DNA of 64,000 bases, from the NCBI RefSeq assembly GCF_964275005.1, contig NC_092689.1, positions 7,856,200 to 7,920,199 on the forward strand, read 5' to 3'. The notes beneath the pieces were generated by a model. The model had not been told where the DNA came from. It saw nothing but the letters and a program-made list of their open reading frames with translations, and made no database searches. The stretch is from Diadema setosum (Eukaryota > Echinodermata > Echinoidea > Diadematoida > Diadematidae). The position numbers and the translations under genes are program-made. The first letter of the stretch is position 1; each line of letters opens with the position of its first letter. Shown here piece by piece: positions 21,412 to 33,728 of the stretch.

Positions 21412-24400
21412 TCACTCCTTGTGGTTCTTTGGCTTGAGCTTGTGTGGTATCAGAGTGCTGCCCATCTGTTTACTGGGCTTCCCGTTGATGCCGTTGATCG
21501 ACATATCTTCCATCGGTATCGCCGTCTTGATGTCATGGTAGATCTTGACGGCATGGTTCTCCCTGGCGGGGACAGACTCCTTCTCCTGACCCGTGTCCGC
21601 TGCGAGGTGGATCACATAAACAAAGATTGCTGCACAGAGGAGAGTGATGGCGAGCATGATGTACATGAGAAACATGTAGCCTTTGTCTGATATCCACGTG
21701 AACAATGAACTGATCAAGAGGGGTACCACCATCTCGCCCAGTGCGCTGCCAACGACCAGGAAGGATGCCGCATTTCCCGTCACCCGAGTGTACGTCTGCA
21801 GCCAGGCGATGCCACTCGGGAAAAGCGATGCCATGGAGAGACCCAGCAGGCTGGTTCCTGTCCAGAGGACCGTTTCGTTGCTGTCCCCTGCAAGTGACAG
21901 TGCCACGCAGGCCGCCACAGCCCCTACCAGATCAAAGATGATCATCCGGAGTGGTGAGACGACACTGGCCAGGCAGATGGCTAGTCCACGCCCTAAAGTG
22001 AACGTCCCCCAGAACACTGACACCACAAGGGCGGCACGGTCTTGGCTGAACTCGAGGCTGCTCTGAACAGCAAAGGTTGCCACAAAGCCACCATAGCTGA
22101 CCTCGGCACCAACGTACAGGAAGTAAAACAGAAACAAGAGGGACATTACGCGTAGGTGAAAGGTGCACTTTTTGGTGTCATCTCCATCCTCCAAGTGGTC
22201 AGTCCCACTGTGACGGGGCTCACCCTTGGGTGTGGTGCAGAGAAAGTAGAAAAACAGTATTGAGGTGAGGAGGACAAACACTCCTATGATAAGGTAAGGC
22301 ATCATGAAACGCTCTACTTGTGTTTGAAATCCTTCACTCATCATCAGTGTCACACCCGATGTTGTTCTTGATGTGGACTTTGTGGATGGGGACTTCGGCG
22401 TTGTGGATGGGGATTTTGTTGTTTTGGATGGGGATTTTGCTGTTTTGGATGAGGATTTCATTGCTGTGGATGGTGATTTTTTTGATGTGGATGGCGATTT
22501 CATCGCTGTGGATGGCGATATCTTCGCCGTGGATGCCGATTTTTGCGCCGTGGATGGCGATTTCGTCGTTGCTGAAGGAGAGACTTCAGTATTTGCGTTC
22601 GGATCTGCTTTGTCCATACTGTCTGGTTTCTCCTGCTTTGCAGTAGTTTTACTTTTTGGGGCAGTTGTAGTTGGACTTTTTGATGGGCTGGGTGGGGCTG
22701 GTACATGTGGGGACTCTGTAGGTGTGGGCCCTGCAGGCGCAGACACTGCACTTTTGTCTGCACTACGGTGGGTAGTCGGAGAGACTGCAGTTGTGGTAGT
22801 TGTACTCATGGTGTTTGTGGTAGGCTTTGAGTTAGTGGTATGAGGCTTCTCTTTATCTTTGTTTGACTTGTCTTCCCTACGTACACGAGATTGTCTGATT
22901 TCTGACAGTCTCACAGCTGTGTCCTCTTCCCTGTAAAAAGGACTCTCCTCATGGAAATCTCTAACGCCCATCAATAGCACCTGGGGGTCTACCTGTAGCA
23001 GCCTGCGGCTTCCAAGGTTAGACGGAGCCACAGTGACCACGGTGGAATTGGAAGAGACATCAGCCAGGAAAGGGGCAGTCAAGAGAGGGGCCAAGAAGGC
23101 GCCAAAGGCGAAACTGAAGTGCAGTGCTTGAAGCATTGGCGCAGATCCCTTTTTCCCCCACATCCGAAGACAGAGCAAGTTAGCACCTGAGCATTACAGA
23201 GACAGACAGACAAGAAGAGAATTAAAAAAAACAAAAACAACAACAACAAATGAAAATGTTGTTGGCTTGAAAATGATAGGATTTGAGTTCAGGCACATAT
23301 TTTGACAAATATATAACAATGAGGGCTAGAATTCCGCCCTGATATAAAACAAACAAGCAAACAAACAGACATTAGCTTTAACACACATTTTACGTTTAGA
23401 TTTGCTAAACTCCTGACATAGCACCAGAAATATGGTAAATGTACAGTTGCAAACTCAAATGTTTGCAAACTCGAATGCTTGAGTTAACAAGCAAAATAAA
23501 CTTAGTCCAGACGTACGTCGACTACATTATGGTAAATGCACAACTCAAAATTGTAAAGATAAAATATGTCTCAGAGTAAGCAGTTCATACATGAACAAGG
23601 TTGCTTTTTGAACTTGGTAAAGACAAGAACACAAACGACTTTAAGTCTCTTTCTTTGTAGGCAAACATATCTACTCTACTATGTAACTAATTTTCCCATT
23701 ATGCCAGGACAGTGTGTTCATGCCCTAAACTGATGAACTGACATCATCTCAGTAACAATTTAATCATAGGGGTGGTGGCAAATACTGAAAAAGTGGGAAT
23801 TTTCGCGGTGTTGAAATTTTTCGTGCATTTTGCGCAACTAGAAGCAAGCACGAAAATAAAAGCACGCAAATATTTTAGCGTGCCATATGTTCCAGTACTT
23901 GATATCTCGATTCTCTGGAATTAAAAACATGCGAAAGTCTTCTTATACGGTCAAGTGCAAAAAGTTAGTTGTGCGAAAATATCCACTTTTACAGTAGGCA
24001 CTATTATGCAACACCTGAAAAAAAAACAACTAGCAATCCAAATTCATTGACTGCTCACCACATGAAATGCGGATAAAAGTACCATTGCATGTTGTAGCTG
24101 TTGTGCCATGAAATTTGTTCGAGCAAAATTAGATAGCGCAAAGCTGACATCACCAATTTACCCTGACTAACACTTTAAACTCATGATCAACTCTGAGCTT
24201 GTACAACATGGCATGTCTCTGGTGTCACAGCAAACATACTTTTGCCGTACACACTCAATCAGTTACAAGCGCATATTTAGTCACTCATTTTACTGTGTCG
24301 CATATGACTGACTGACTACTGTGCCAGCTATTCACCTTTCACAGAATTATGGTTGCCATTTCCTTACTAAATTCAAGAATTGGAATGGACCCCATCATTT

Positions 24401-25898
24401 GAAATCAAAAGTGTTGAATAAAATGAAGAGTGTATGGTTTTTACTTGGACAAAGGAACAAGATTTTGCCCACTGTGAAATACAATGTGCACTATTTATCT
24501 CGTTAAATAGAATGTGATATCTTGTATCATCACACTCAAAGACATTCACTATTTGTATACTGTACGACAAAAGTTATTGGATGAGAATAGAAGAATAGTT
24601 AAAACATTAATGGATATTAGTAAATAATAGACAACTACATCTGCTTGAACAACCCATAAGAATTCAAAAATTTTTCAGTGTGCTACAATCATCTTGAATT
24701 ACTCGGTAAAAGGACTGTGCTGTGACTTCAGCAGAACATTTTTTGTTTTGTTTTGTTTTGTTTACCTGTGTCTAAGACCCCCATGCTAACACCTGCGGTG
24801 CTCATAAAAATTGCGAAGAACAGGAGAGAGTTCACAAAAGGCGTGAGGAAGAATCCGCCGCCGCACAGGAAGAGCGTAAGGCCGATGAGGAAGAGGGGAT
24901 TGAAGCGGTCATAGAACATCCCGCCCAGCACCGCCCCGCACAGGTAGCCAAAGCTTCTGCCTGTGAATACCAGTGACGCCTTTGGGAGGATAGTTTCGAA
25001 GTGTTCCTTCAAGCTGAGCAGAGTAGGCCCAAGCACTGCAACGCACAGACCCTGTTTGTCGCCAATGGCACAAAAGAGAAACACACCTTGTAGATTTTAT
25101 GCATAAAATGCCAGCTATAATATATTGTGTTCTCACTTCCTGTATGGATCATCAAGAGAGGTATCAACCCTAGTTTTACTGGAAGATTATCTGACCCTTG
25201 AATGGTGTGACTTGCACTGATAAGTGAAGGACCTTCATTTGCGGAGTTTGATTGCAAAACAGGGTAAGAGCCATCTTTGAACTATCCAACATTGAAGTTA
25301 GTTCATTATCAGATAGAGCATATCAAAACTTTCCATTGGTACCTAACTTGTTACATAACAAGGAATATTCTTGAAGTTATGCTTAAAACAATCCCATATT
25401 TTCCTATTATTTTCTGGGGGGGGGGGGGTTGTGTTTTTTTAAGCAGCTTTAATCACAAATACTTCATATGAACAAGAATGGAGCTAACTCATAATGAAAA
25501 TCTTCATTTGTACACAACAGATGAATACCTGAGACACTGTGGACTACTACCAACATCCTGATGAATCCTCCTTTCTAGTTTGTGTGTCTTCTGTTTGGTA
25601 AACCTACATGTACAACTGTACATGTTATAAGACTTGCAGATAAATCTGCAAAGTTGGAAGGAGGGGGGGGGGGGGGGGTGAAGGGGGAGGGAAGAATTGG
25701 TTTTGGGGGAAATGAGAGGGGGCAAATGGAGCTTACCAGGCCCACAAATGCCAAGCAGAGTGCCAGGGTCTTCCTCAGCTTCCTCTTGTCCGTTGTTCCA
25801 TTCAGCACGTCATTGACGTTCTTCACCCGCCTGCCACCAATCAGAGTTCTGCCTATGTGGTTGTCATACAGCACATCCTCGTCGTCAGAGTCAGCCAT
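21412..25898 (-). CDS. mfsd4b: Sodium-dependent glucose transporter 1-like MFS protein (MFSD4B family)
   Basis: Three exons, 25898-25737, 25051-24766 and 23186-21412, with GT-AG junctions in phases 0 and 1, give 740 residues. The start ATG sits in a strong context (GCACCATGG). The family (NaGLT1/MFSD4B) moves glucose or related solutes across the plasma membrane. Diagnostic blocks: GLCVAVLGPTLL (TM1), FTGRSFGYLCGAVLGG (TM2), GVLDTGANLLCLRMWGKKG, QALHFSFAFGAFLAPLL (TM5), LLFLFYFLYVGAEVSYGGF (TM7), FWGTFTLGRGLAI, and ASLFPSG. Human MFSD4B has about 518 residues. The excess is a loop of about 250 residues between TM5 (about 169-191) and TM6 (about 446-466), predicted extracellular, with an N-glycosylation sequon near 196, a furin-type RVRR at 250-253, and a Ser/Thr/Pro/Lys region (266-427) including 7-residue repeats such as SPSTAMK. 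These numbers count from the start Met. The substrate is inferred from the family. Confidence 0.92.
22369..22563 (-). repeat. mfsd4b: In-frame 21-bp coding minisatellite in the transporter loop
   Basis: About nine degenerate units of 7 codons, of the form S-P-S-T-A-x-K, encode residues 358-422. Because units are multiples of three bases, copy-number change would keep the frame. The pattern is mucin-like in Ser/Thr/Pro but also strongly basic. Confidence 0.85.
23187..24765 (-). other. Transporter intron 2
   Basis: Runs from donor GTAAAC to acceptor CTCAG. It contains the foldback MITE at 23783-23996; nothing else is recognised. Confidence 0.8.
23783..23996. mobile_element. Foldback MITE in transporter intron 2
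   Basis: The left end ACTGAAAAAGTGGGAATTTT and, in reverse complement, the right end ACTGTAAAAGTGGATATTTT form imperfect TIRs, followed by CGC-rich subterminal words. Non-coding. Confidence 0.6.
25052..25736 (-). other. Transporter intron 1
   Basis: Donor GTAAGC next to codon 54 and acceptor ACAAACAG. Holds two G-runs (near 25418 and 25663) and no recognised element. Confidence 0.8.
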
Positions 25899-28571
25899 GG
25901 TGCTGGGTAGATAGAAGACAGAAGAAATAAAGAATGAAGATATCAGAAGAGTCTGTGGAATCTATCTTGGGGCCTTTTTAGGCGTACCAAGTTTGCCTTA
26001 TATACATAATTTGAAACATGATCACAAACATGATCGCAGTTGCGAAAGTACGATTCAAATCATCATTCATTCACACCGCAGAAATTATTACGTCGCGGAT
26101 TTTGTTATTTTGCATTTCAGAGCGAGGAGGGGAGGTTTGGCTTCTTGCCAAATCTTCTTGCTCAATCTCAAAATTGTTTGCATCCTAGACAACCTCCCTT
26201 TAACCAAATAAGCATCATGTGACCCATCACTGTGTTACCCTGAAAGTTGTCAAAACTTTTTATTATAGCAGATATTACAGTTCTTTGCCTAAATTAATTT
26301 TCATTCGCTGCTCATGGTAAATTAAAAAACCACTATTAGCACAGGCCTGTTATTTACATATGCCAGTCAGTGAATATGTGCATTGAAGCATAAGGCTCAT
26401 CGGTAACAGCGGTAACTATAGGATTCATCAGCATACCACCCCCCCCCCCTTTTCATGCTTATAGTTTGTTGCTTCCACGTTCTGTAGTCTGGGTCTTCCA
26501 TCGCTTGTTACCTCCACCAAGGAAGGAGGTTATTTTCTCATTGGCACTGGTTGGTTTGTCTGTCTGTCTGTGTGCAAAATGTGTGGTGAATGGATTTAAA
26601 TGAAACTTGCTGGAAAAGTTGATAATTTTTATGTATTTGTGAAGGAATTTTGATCCTTTGGCAGATGAGGTCAAGAATTTTGGAGCTCTACTGCGCATAG
26701 TTGAGGTTTCCATACACGCTTTAAAGCGCTTGCTCTGCTCGGGCGAGGCGCTGCTTAGCTGGAAGCTGATGATGTAAACAAAAGGCTTCTATATTGGGAA
26801 ATAAGGCGATTTTCAGCATGTGTGTATGGGTGGAAATGAGCTGCTTCATCAGACGTCTACGCTCTCTGCGTGCTTTTCTAACTGACTTTGTTGTGTCTCA
26901 TTTTCTTTTGTGATACATCATTCAGAAATCCACATCTCCATCACTTCTCCCTCTTATCTCTGCGATTTTCCAACCTTCTCCTTCCCCCTCTCCTTAACTT
27001 ACTTTGATCAAAAAAGGAAAAAGAAAAAGAAGATTGTCCCAAAATATGACTGTTTTGGGGGTTGGAAATTCATGCTTTGCTTTGGTTTGTTTTATTTGTG
27101 TGTTTTGATTGTTTGTTTGGTTTTGGTTGCTGGTTTTTGTTTTTGTTTTTGTTTGGGGTTTTTTTGGGGGGAAGGGGTGTTGTTCGGCATGAGAAGAAGT
27201 GACCCAGGAGTCTTACGCTCACCTGAGTATCACAAGTTCACCTTCCACGCATTCTTGCAGTCTACTACCTGAAAACATCACAAACTTGGGGGAGGGAGTG
27301 GGGGCAGGTTTTAGGGCATCTATGGTGCCCATATTCCATATCACACTGGCAAAATTACCTGTCAAGTACTGTGTTTAGAAAATCTAACTATGCAGGTTAA
27401 AAAGAAAAACAAATAATAAATGTAAAAATCCCCTCCCCCCCCCCTTCGATCCCCACCCAACCTCTGGATTTAACCTTGAAGGTGCATTCACACTACTGTA
27501 TATATTTATTCACAGCATCTCCAGTTCTAAACAGCATTTTCCTTTTTTTTTTCCATTGTTTGAAATAGGTGGTTCTGTGGTCCTTGTTTTCAGTACATAA
27601 ATTATCACCCTTGTGATTATAATACACTGGTTTGGTGATAAATTTGACCATTTTTAGCTCACCTGAGCCTTGCTAAAAAGCTTATCAAATCGGGGTATGT
27701 GATCATGGGTGGGAGAAAGGCTGAGGGGTGAATCTCACGTCTAATGCGTGAGACTTGGTGAGTCTGACAAAGCTCCGAGTAGCAAGTTTGTACATTTTCA
27801 AAGGAGTCTGAGCTGACGGCAGGATCCATGAGAATTGTGGACAAACTTGTATCAACAGTATAACAATTGCTATGACATCGCACAATCATCAAAAGCACAT
27901 ATCTAATCACAGAAGCAAGAGAAATCATTCATCTTTTATAAATACCAATATCAAATGTTCCATGAGGGCAGTACATGTGTACATGTAATTCACATGGCAG
28001 ACTGAGGGTACTTGTAACTACAGTGTGCGGTGTGTGTACTGTGTGTTCTTTTTTTTTTTCCTTTTTTTGTGAGAGTCCAAAGTCCACTGTTTATAGCCAA
28101 GAACACGTAATTACTTACAACGTACTTACACATTTCAGTCCTATGAACGGTATTTCATCATTGATAAAATAAGAAACAGCGACCTACTGACATAACATAA
28201 CACCCAACTACCTCCCATCCCCCCCCCCAAAAAAAACAACCAAACAAACAAACAAGATCACAGAACTTTAGACTGTTTCAATCAAAACACATCAAATGGT
28301 TATACTTCTAATGATGTTCATTGTGTTTCTGACTCACGACAGATTTTGTTGATTTTATGTTCTTGATTGGTTGAATCAGAATAAATTCAACTAATGTATG
28401 CAGCCTCAAAATACACGGTACCGAAACTGCTCTATAGCGCTAAACCAGCCCAGAATGCTAAACTGTCATCTTTTGGTACATACACAGTGTGTACAAGCAT
28501 GAACTGTTAACTCTTTCATGAGGCGACCAATGCTATCATAATGCAAACATAATAGATGGCAGCACCTAATG
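25899..28571. other. Upstream flank of the transporter gene, no coding exon seen
   Basis: Would contain the promoter and any non-coding first exon of the minus-strand transporter, neither of which can be placed. Contains homopolymer G/C tracts and two fragments of dispersed repeats (26500-26720 and 26780-26890). Confidence 0.4.
26500..26890. repeat. Dispersed repeat, CCACCAAGGAAGGAGG / GGCTTCTATATTGGGAAAT family
   Basis: The left part (ACCTCCACCAAGGAAGGAGG, GGATTTAAATGAAACTTGCT) and right part (GGCTTCTATATTGGGAAAT, GTGGAAATGAGCTGC, TGCGTGCTTTTCTA) share words with 43507-44150. The arrangement suggests two broken copies of one family. Non-coding. Confidence 0.55.
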
Positions 28572-28743
28572 CAACACTGCTCACTGGCACTGGTTCGACG
28601 GTCCAGGACCAGTGAAAATCACTGACGGGCCAGTAACTTTTCAGGAATGGACCAGTAAAAAATGGAAAAACTGGGTAGGCCTACCTATTGCTCCGATTGA
28701 CAGGTCGGTCCAGTAGAAAAAAATGGGTTAGTGTCCAGCCCTG
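28572..28743. mobile_element. Short hAT-like MITE (family C, copy 2)
   Basis: The right end AGTGTCCAGCCCTG and left end CAACACTGCTCACTGGCACT correspond to the ends of the 4.2-kb element at 48953-53154. Flanked by the 7-bp duplication CCTAATG (28565-28571 and 28744-28750), close to the 8 bp usual for hAT. Only terminal sequence remains. Confidence 0.75.
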
Positions 28744-28850
28744 CCTAATGTGAAGTTGCTAGCACGATAACGATCAACAAATTAAAATTCCATTTTGTAT
28801 TAATCCATTCCGTATAAGAAATATATAGACTGGTTTGATTTTGGCCATTT

Positions 28851-29243
28851 TTTACAATATTATTGGCCCTCAGGATCTCAACGCCAAGCCAAGAACCTAA
28901 ATAATGCCATGAAAAGCAGTCAAAATTTGTACATACACACTGTAAGGGACACTTGCACACCACTGTTCTTCTATGGGTGGGCAGTCAATATTTACAATAT
29001 TATTGGCCCTCAGGATCTCAACGCCAAGCCAAGAACCTAAATAATGCCATGAAAGGCAGTCAAAATTTGTACATAAGGGACACTTGCACACCACCGTTCT
29101 TCTATGGGTGGGCAGTCAATATTTACAATATTATTGTCCCTCAGGATCTCAACGCCAAGCCAAGAACCTAAATAATGCCATGAAAGGCAGTCAAAATTTG
29201 TACATAAGGGACACTTGCACACCACTGTTCTTCTATGGGTGGA
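28851..29243. repeat. Threefold tandem repeat of about 131-140 bp
   Basis: Units start at 28851, 28991 and 29122 with TTTACAATATTATTGGCCCT (TGTCCC in the third) and end in CTTCTATGGGTGG. The first unit has an extra ACACTGT segment. Copies are nearly identical, which indicates recent duplication. Confidence 0.9.
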
Positions 29244-31436
29244 ACATTCATGGGAATGTTTCCCCCACAGGAGGACATTTTCATGTACATGTATGTACCA
29301 GTAATCAAACAGCACGTGAGGGATTGAGGGCACGACAGAATTAGGGTAATAGGCCGGCAAAATTTAGATAATATTGAAAAGCAGAAAGTATAGAGAGTTT
29401 GGTAGCGGTTGGCAATTGTGAGAGAATGGTTACCATAGAATATTGGCATTCAAGTCAAATGACTGCATTCCTAATAACAACACACATCATTTCAAAACCC
29501 AAACAGCTGATACCCGGTAATAACTACCGGTACTGATAACTGCTGTCTTGAATCAATACCAAATGTTCTTACCTCGAGGATTCAAATGAGAAGTTTGAAA
29601 GGGCAATACTGTACAATATGTATCTAGTCAAGCTCACATTGATTTTGTCATGGGACTCACAACCTCCCTACATGTATACCACATTTCCAAGCCTTAACAT
29701 GTACAGTCTGTACACTATATGTAGATGGATCATACTAGCCTCCAATACCAGCTATCAGAATAATGCCTACATGTACAGGCTTGTAGATGTATTTACGTAT
29801 AGTACAGCTGAAGCATTACACGTACACATGCACAGAGTGCAGGATGCGTGGAATCTTGAACCTATAGTCCAGATTGGGTTCTCTTCAACGATTGGCATGT
29901 CAATAAGCACTGTAACAAATCATAAAACAGTGACACATAGTGGGATCAATGCCAAAAACATCTGCCTGGCTGACTTCACCACAAAACGCCCATAAAAGTC
30001 TATAGAGTAGACACAAAATTCAAATCAAAATTCAAATCCAGTGCATGAATAAACTCTCCAGCATACATGTACAAGTAGGTTCAATGTACCGTAACCTACA
30101 CGCACAGACTTTGTACAGTAAATGTACTTCCAAAATATTTCAATCTTGTACAAATTAAGTACCGGTATACATACAAAGGAAAAGACAGAACAAATGGTTT
30201 TCACTTGAGCAAAGTACAAAGCAGGTCACAAGTCGATGATGGAAAAGCCATGATTGAATATCACTTCAAAGCACGTGGCAGAAAACTCAACAGGATATAC
30301 CCAGTCTCTATTACAATGAATCATGTGATCATGTGGGTTGTTTTCACTGGGAAAGAGCACGACATGGCTTTAATGTTGTGCATTTTGAAAATTCCCACAA
30401 TCTCATTTAAATTATCACATCATAAGATCCATAGGTTCTGAATACGTCAAATGTTTTGCAAGGTTTTTATTTTCATGAATTTCGCGAGTCAGGTGCTACA
30501 TGTATTTGTGAAATTAACGACACGCGAAAATAATGACCGTGATCCCGATATGAATGTGACGCACACATACATGTATACATTTCTCCATTCAGTACAGTAC
30601 TCCATGATAGCAAATTTAACCACTCATGAAATTGTTGGGAACTCCCGATTCGCGAAAATTTAGACTCCCATATATGGCGTATACAGTATACTCTGATCTC
30701 ATTTACATTCGGCTAACTCTCTTGGGCTGGGGAGAAGCATTCTCTTTAAATAGTGATGTTCCTTTTCATTTTATTCTTATTTTCCTGTGTTTTTCACATC
30801 TTGCACCACACTCACAAATTAAGAAAAAAAAATGTAAAGCCAGATATGGAAGAACCTATGAAATGTGGTAATTTAAACAGGAGGCAACGCTTCAAAATTA
30901 GTGTGGCACGGCTGAGGTCTGAAAAAGAGCCCCGCCAAATTCATTTCCCCTACGATTCACTGATTTCACAAGGCCCTAGGGTTTCCTAGCACCAGGCAAC
31001 ATTTTAACAGCAATCAGTGATGTGTATAAGACAAGCAATGGCCAGCCATAGACAATGAGCGACTAAGAGCTGTACGATCAAGAATGGCAGAACTCATGTC
31101 TGTCACATGTTTACACACATATAAAGGGAAGTGAGTCTATTGGATACATCGTATGTAATTTGCAGCATATGGATGAACTTGCCAGAGTTTGCCAAGATCA
31201 GATAAAGTAGCCTCAGGTCAAGGCATGAATGAGTCATTTCTTAATGTCTCTTTCTGGCAGCTGTACAGATTCATGTAAAATGTTTTTGTGCATCGTTATC
31301 AACATTTTGTACAATACGTACTTCTGGTTCCAGTGTGATACGAAGTACATGTAGTCAAATTATGTGATTTAATACCATTGCACAGAAAATGAGGGTACAA
31401 CATGAGGTTTTCTTCTTCAGATATTAGTCTCCTTAA
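29244..31436. other. Intergenic DNA, no gene recognised
   Basis: Contains one MITE (30440-30700) and many ACATGTAC words. No conserved coding frame. Confidence 0.45.
30440..30700. mobile_element. MITE of the GTATACGCC / CGCGAAAAT family
   Basis: The left part has AAGGTTTTTATTTTCATGAA and TTTCGCGAGTCAGGTGCTAC; the right part has TTCGCGAAAATTTAGACTCC and TATGGCGTATACAGTAT in opposite sense. The same GTATACGCC...TTTTGAGGTTTT...GCCAGTCAGGTGCT sequence recurs at 59175-59260. Ends are decayed. Confidence 0.5.
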
Positions 31437-31818
31437 AGGGATTGTACAGTTTTGGTTGAGACCTAATTTCAGGTTTCTAACATTTTTTCGTGAAATAATG
31501 AGAAACCTCTTATGAAATATGAAAGAGCATGTAATTCTGTGAGGAATTCAACATTTATTTGATGAAAATTGGTTTTGAAATGGCTGAGATATCCAAAAAA
31601 AGAGCGATTCTAATAAAGTGTGGAACCCACACTTTATTATGATCGCTTCGTTTTACTTCGTTTTTGGATGTTTCAGTCATTTCAAACCCGATTTCATCAA
31701 ATAAACTTTGAATTCCTCCTAAAATGGTATGCTCTGTACTATATCATGAGTGTTTTCTTGGTATCTCGCAAAAAGTTAAAAGCCCAATTCTCATCTCCAC
31801 CATTACTCTAACATCCCT
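31437..31818. mobile_element. Foldback MITE with TTAA duplication (family D)
   Basis: TTAA on both sides (31433-31436 and 31819-31822), ends AGGGATTGT/ACATCCCT. The arms share TTTATTTGATGAAAATTGG-type and GGAATTCAA words, and the centre is a short hairpin (AAAGTGTGGAACCCACACTT). Non-coding; resembles family A in its AGGGA start. Confidence 0.8.
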
Positions 31819-32123
31819 TTAAAGTACACTGTAGGCCTACCAGTTACCGGAAATAATTTAGTTCTTTGTACACTCATTCAGTTTTCACAAACAATGTTAT
31901 CCTATGTCAAAGCTGAAGTTTAAACTAAACATTATATAGTAAAATCAAATATACACAGAAGCAGATGGCCGAAGTTTTATCCAAATCACACGCATGAAAA
32001 GAAAGTTTTAAAGTGTCATGTGTTGTCTTGACTGAGCAGCAATAAAATGAACTTAACATGCAACTCAGATGAAGTGATGACATCATCACACAATAACAAC
32101 AACGATAATAATAATAGTGATAA

Positions 32124-32127
32124 TATC

Positions 32128-32198
<71 letters not shown>
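32124..32198. repeat. (AAT)n microsatellite
   Basis: About 25 uninterrupted AAT units. Confidence 0.95.
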
Positions 32199-32202
<4 letters not shown>

Positions 32203-32989
32203 TGATTTTTTTTTTTCTTAACCGCAAATTGCAAAAGCATCTATAGTGGCACAACTCTCCTTTGGTTTGTCCATGATAATTTTGCCACTTCAACAACTTT
32301 CAATCTGCTGGATGTCGCAAATGCTACATGTCATTTTAAAAACAATGATTCGACATGATGTATACATGTACAGCTTTTTACCTTAATAGTGACTGAATTC
32401 TTTTTTTTTCAAGTAATGTAAGTACACAAACAGAAACAGATGCCACTTTCTCGTCCACAGTTTTACGGACAAGGTGGCCCACGCATATACATGTACTACT
32501 GTGTTTATAAGACACCATCGTCATCATGGGACCATGCTCATTTACGACAGAAGAGTGCTCGTTTTATGACCACACTGTTTACATGTATGCTACCATGCAC
32601 GGTGCGCTACACTTGTCTGTACTGACATGTTATACCGGTACCCCACCAAGAGCATGCTGAGACCCATGCATACAAAATGTACATACCTGGTACTGCAGAA
32701 TTTTCACACTGTTATACTGTACGTGTAGCTCCCTGTTTGAGGATGCTATGCTAGGATACGAATATTTCAAAGCCCCTGCAACTGATAATTTAATTTGATA
32801 ATTTAATAGTATTTTATATAACGTCTGAAGAGATCCTTTTCATTTGACTGGTTGTTTGACAATTTATCATTCGGCCCATTTCCCTATGACGTCATCATCC
32901 GTGCAATAGTGGCTCCATTTACCATGCAATTTTGGATCCATACGATTTGCTCCATTGCACGCTCGCTGAGAGGCCGGCACCAAAGAAAA

Positions 32990-33080
32990 GACAGGAAAGT
33001 GCACGCTAATCCTGTACAAAACAAATGGACAGTGCGCAGTCCTCAAGCATATTACGCACATCACCTGAGATGCGCTGTCT
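32990..33080. repeat. Dispersed repeat block, inverted copy at 46130-46225
   Basis: ACAGGAAAGTGCACGCTAAT, CCTGTACAAAACAAATGGAC and CAGTCCTCAAGC occur here; the reverse complement of 46130-46225 carries the same words with few changes. Element ends were not defined. Confidence 0.65.
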
Positions 33081-33567
33081 TTGAAGTTGTTGCTGTTATT
33101 AATGAAGCATCTTTGATTGTTTTTAGATCATGTCATTGCCAAATTTTTACCTCCACGAAATAATCCTTATTACTTTAAAATCTCGTTCTTCAAAATAATC
33201 CCCTTAATCAAAAAAAAAAAAGCTACGACTATAACTTTTAAATCTTTCTAAGATAATAAAAATACCACTACCTTTGGAAAGGAATGATGTTTCTAGGCGT
33301 ACTGAGTTTGTACTTAGCTCTCTTTTTTATCGTCATGTAGGGTAGCCATTTGTTTTGTTCCCATTATTAACACGCGCCTTCCTATCTTCCTCTACTCTAC
33401 TATCTTTGCCAGCACACTTGCGTTTGCAGCGTGTGTATGCGACAACGCGCTAGCGTACATTGTAAAAGCGCTCAGTGAGCACTATCTCAAGATCTCATCA
33501 GATTTTCTCTTGTTTCTAAATTAATAAAACATCAATTGACAAGGATCTACTTTGGGTGTTATATAAA

Positions 33568-33728
33568 ACAAATAATAAATGTTTTTCATTCGTGTAATGG
33601 CCAGAATATTTCATTCGGAGAAAGAAGAAATGTATGGATGAATGTATGAAATGTATGAATGGATCATTTCATCTTTCACCTCATGAAATATTCTGTCCAT
33701 TACACTCATTAACATTCATTATTTGTAT
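33568..33728. repeat. Inverted repeat (foldback) with arms of about 70 bp
   Basis: The left arm ACAAATAATAAATG...GTGTAATGGCCAGAATATTTCAT pairs with the right arm ATGAAATATTCTGTCCATTA...CATTATTTGT. The centre is ATGTATGAA-type repeats. Confidence 0.75.

Noticed and set aside
21070-21690. 206-residue plus-strand frame
   Set aside because: It is antisense to the transporter C-terminus and 3' flank and has no domain of its own.
22320-22843. Long plus-strand frames rich in DGDF or WMGI repeats
   Set aside because: They are the antisense of the transporter's 21-bp coding repeat; the minus-strand frame is in phase with conserved membrane segments.
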